Below, in pieces: positions 33,152 through 34,495 of a stretch of DNA of 34,495 bases. The notes beneath the pieces were generated by a model. It was not told where the DNA came from, searched no databases, and saw only the letters and a list, made by a program, of their open reading frames with translations. Source of the stretch: Anaerolineae bacterium (GTDB taxonomy: Bacteria; Chloroflexota; Anaerolineae; DRVO01); contig JAPWUW010000005.1 of NCBI GenBank assembly GCA_028275325.1, positions 1 through 34,495 on the forward strand, read 5' to 3'. The position numbers and the translations under genes are program-made. The number at the start of each line of letters is the position of its first letter. Position 1 is the first letter of the stretch.

Positions 33152-33450
33152 TGTAGCCTCCCTCTTCCATGCCGCGTTGCTTGGAGCGCTGTAATCAGCC
33201 CAGCGCGCACTCGCTCAAGGTAAGCTTCGCGCAACATGTCCTGCCAAGCAGGCGAGAGTGCGTCCGTAGCTGCCAGAATGCGGGCCAACTGCGATCCCTG
33301 GCCATAAAGCCTCTGGCGCCGCAAGCGCACAAGATCCCTTTCGACGGCAGCAAGAGCTCCTTTTAGCCGCAATGGGGCCAACACCTCAAGCTCATCAGCC
33401 AATGACACTGGTTGAAGCCAACGCCTCTCCCTAACCGCACTCAACTGCAC
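33148..33450 (-). CDS. Small hypothetical protein (about 100 aa) translationally coupled to M42 paralog 3
   Basis: Same strand, 4-bp stop/start overlap with the downstream M42 gene, no competing gene on the other strand; no family recognised. Confidence 0.5.
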   Translation of the reverse strand: MQLSAVRERRWLQPVSLADELEVLAPLRLKGALAAVERDLVRLRRQRLYGQGSQLARILAATDALSPAWQDMLREAYLERVRAGLITALQATRHGRGRLH

Positions 33451-33525
33451 CCCCTATAGCTCAAAGCCTCACTAGGACTGCAAAGGAGCATAGCACCAAG
33501 ATGGCTACAGGGCCAAGCACCCACT

Positions 33526-34495
33526 TCACTCGTGTGCCTTGCCAGCCGAAACAAACGCCCGAACATTCTCAGCGGGCACCCCCCGGCACAGTTCCGTCAT
33601 GACATAACGTGCCCCCGCATCCACTGCTTGCTGAAAGAGCGCGCCAATGCTTGCCGGAGTACCGTTCAGCATATCTCGCACCGTGAAGAGATTCCACCAC
33701 ACGCGCATCCGGTCGAACAGCCAGGCAACGTCCGAAAGCGACAGGAACTGGTCGTTGCCAGGGTCGTATGAGTCAATGCCCAGCTCCACGAGAAACCGCA
33801 AGTGAGCCGGCCGCAGGAGCTCCGTGTGTACGCTGCGCTCGGTCGCTCCCAACTCTCTGTAGATCAAATCCCAGTAGGGAACCACGAACTCAGGCCACAG
33901 CGCTGGTGGAAGCGTCCCCGCCAAGTCGTCGGCGATCCCAACTGGGCCCGCTTTGCCCAGGCCGTTGCGCTCGCGCACGTAAAGCCGGAAAGCGACAAAG
34001 GTCTCCGTGACCACTTGCAGGAGCTGATGCGCGAGCCTTGGCCGCTCGAGGACGTCGATGTAGAAGTCTTCTCCTCGCAAAAGCACAGCGGAAGTGATGG
34101 GGCCCTCTTGACCATCCCCACAGGGGACTGGTGCGCCCAGCTTCGCGCTAATGACATCCTGCATCCGCAGGTAGCGGCCCAACCACCGGGAGTGGCGCGG
34201 GTCGACAGGCCGCAATGCCCGCAGGGCCGCTTCCTCCTGCAGAACCTTCCCCTGATTGCGCAGCATTGGCGGGTCGTCCTCTGGCAGCACAAGGTCGGCC
34301 CCCAGCTCTGCAACGCCCAGATACGCGGGCACGGATACGTGCGGGCCACCAATGTCCACGCCGTAAAGCGCCAGGAAACGCTCGCGCGCCACGATCTGTA
34401 TGTGCAGCATCACCTCTGCGCGCGAGTAGTACTCCCCCAGCCTGGTCCCAGCGTATTCCGTCTCCACCTCTGGCGGCACCGCAAGCCGCCAGAGG
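33526..34495 (-). CDS. Uroporphyrinogen decarboxylase (URO-D)-family protein, N-terminus probably beyond window edge
   Basis: URO-D-like fold sequence: GPITSAVLLRGEDFYIDVLERPRLAHQLLQVVTETFVAF, ADDLAGTLPPALWPEFVVPYWDLIYRELG, LVELGIDSYDPGNDQ; frame remains open upstream of GTG 34479 to the edge. Confidence 0.7.
   Translation of the reverse strand, partial: LWRLAVPPEVETEYAGTRLGEYYSRAEVMLHIQIVARERFLALYGVDIGGPHVSVPAYLGVAELGADLVLPEDDPPMLRNQGKVLQEEAALRALRPVDPRHSRWLGRYLRMQDVISAKLGAPVPCGDGQEGPITSAVLLRGEDFYIDVLERPRLAHQLLQVVTETFVAFRLYVRERNGLGKAGPVGIADDLAGTLPPALWPEFVVPYWDLIYRELGATERSVHTELLRPAHLRFLVELGIDSYDPGNDQFLSLSDVAWLFDRMRVWWNLFTVRDMLNGTPASIGALFQQAVDAGARYVMTELCRGVPAENVRAFVSAGKAHE

Overview
The window is gene-dense, GC-rich bacterial chromosome. 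The gene content would fit a Chloroflexota-like thermophile, but that is only an impression. I support 27 protein-coding genes. I see no tRNA, rRNA, CRISPR array, transposase or prophage genes. Left to right: (1) a SAM-recycling cluster on + (mtnA partial, PfkB/adenosine-kinase-like, short archaeal/Thermotoga-type ahcY, metK); (2) a nucleotide-sugar and surface-glycan cluster on + (GDP-4-keto-6-deoxymannose reductase, GDP-mannose 4,6-dehydratase, TatD, polyprenyl synthase, GT2, GT4, O-antigen ligase/polymerase); (3) mannitol-1-P dehydrogenase, a fused pyruvate dehydrogenase E1 alpha-beta gene, E2, and a RelA/SpoT gene; (4) on -, a Gfo/Idh/MocA oxidoreductase, and on +, a second polyprenyl synthase; (5) a long minus-strand transcription unit running BFN nuclease-domain protein -> replicative helicase DnaB -> DnaD-like protein -> a tandem-duplicated DnaC/DnaI-type helicase loader -> GT9 -> YfhO-like membrane protein -> membrane-anchored glycoside hydrolase; (6) three tandem M42 aminopeptidase paralogs behind a small unknown ORF, and a URO-D-family protein at the right edge. 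The strongest candidate for something undescribed is the helicase loader at 25877-27217. It holds two collinear DnaC-type AAA+ modules exactly 190 residues apart. The second keeps Walker B but has an altered Walker A (GPTYCGKT) and has lost the sensor-I Asn. It sits directly beside dnaB and a dnaD-like gene.
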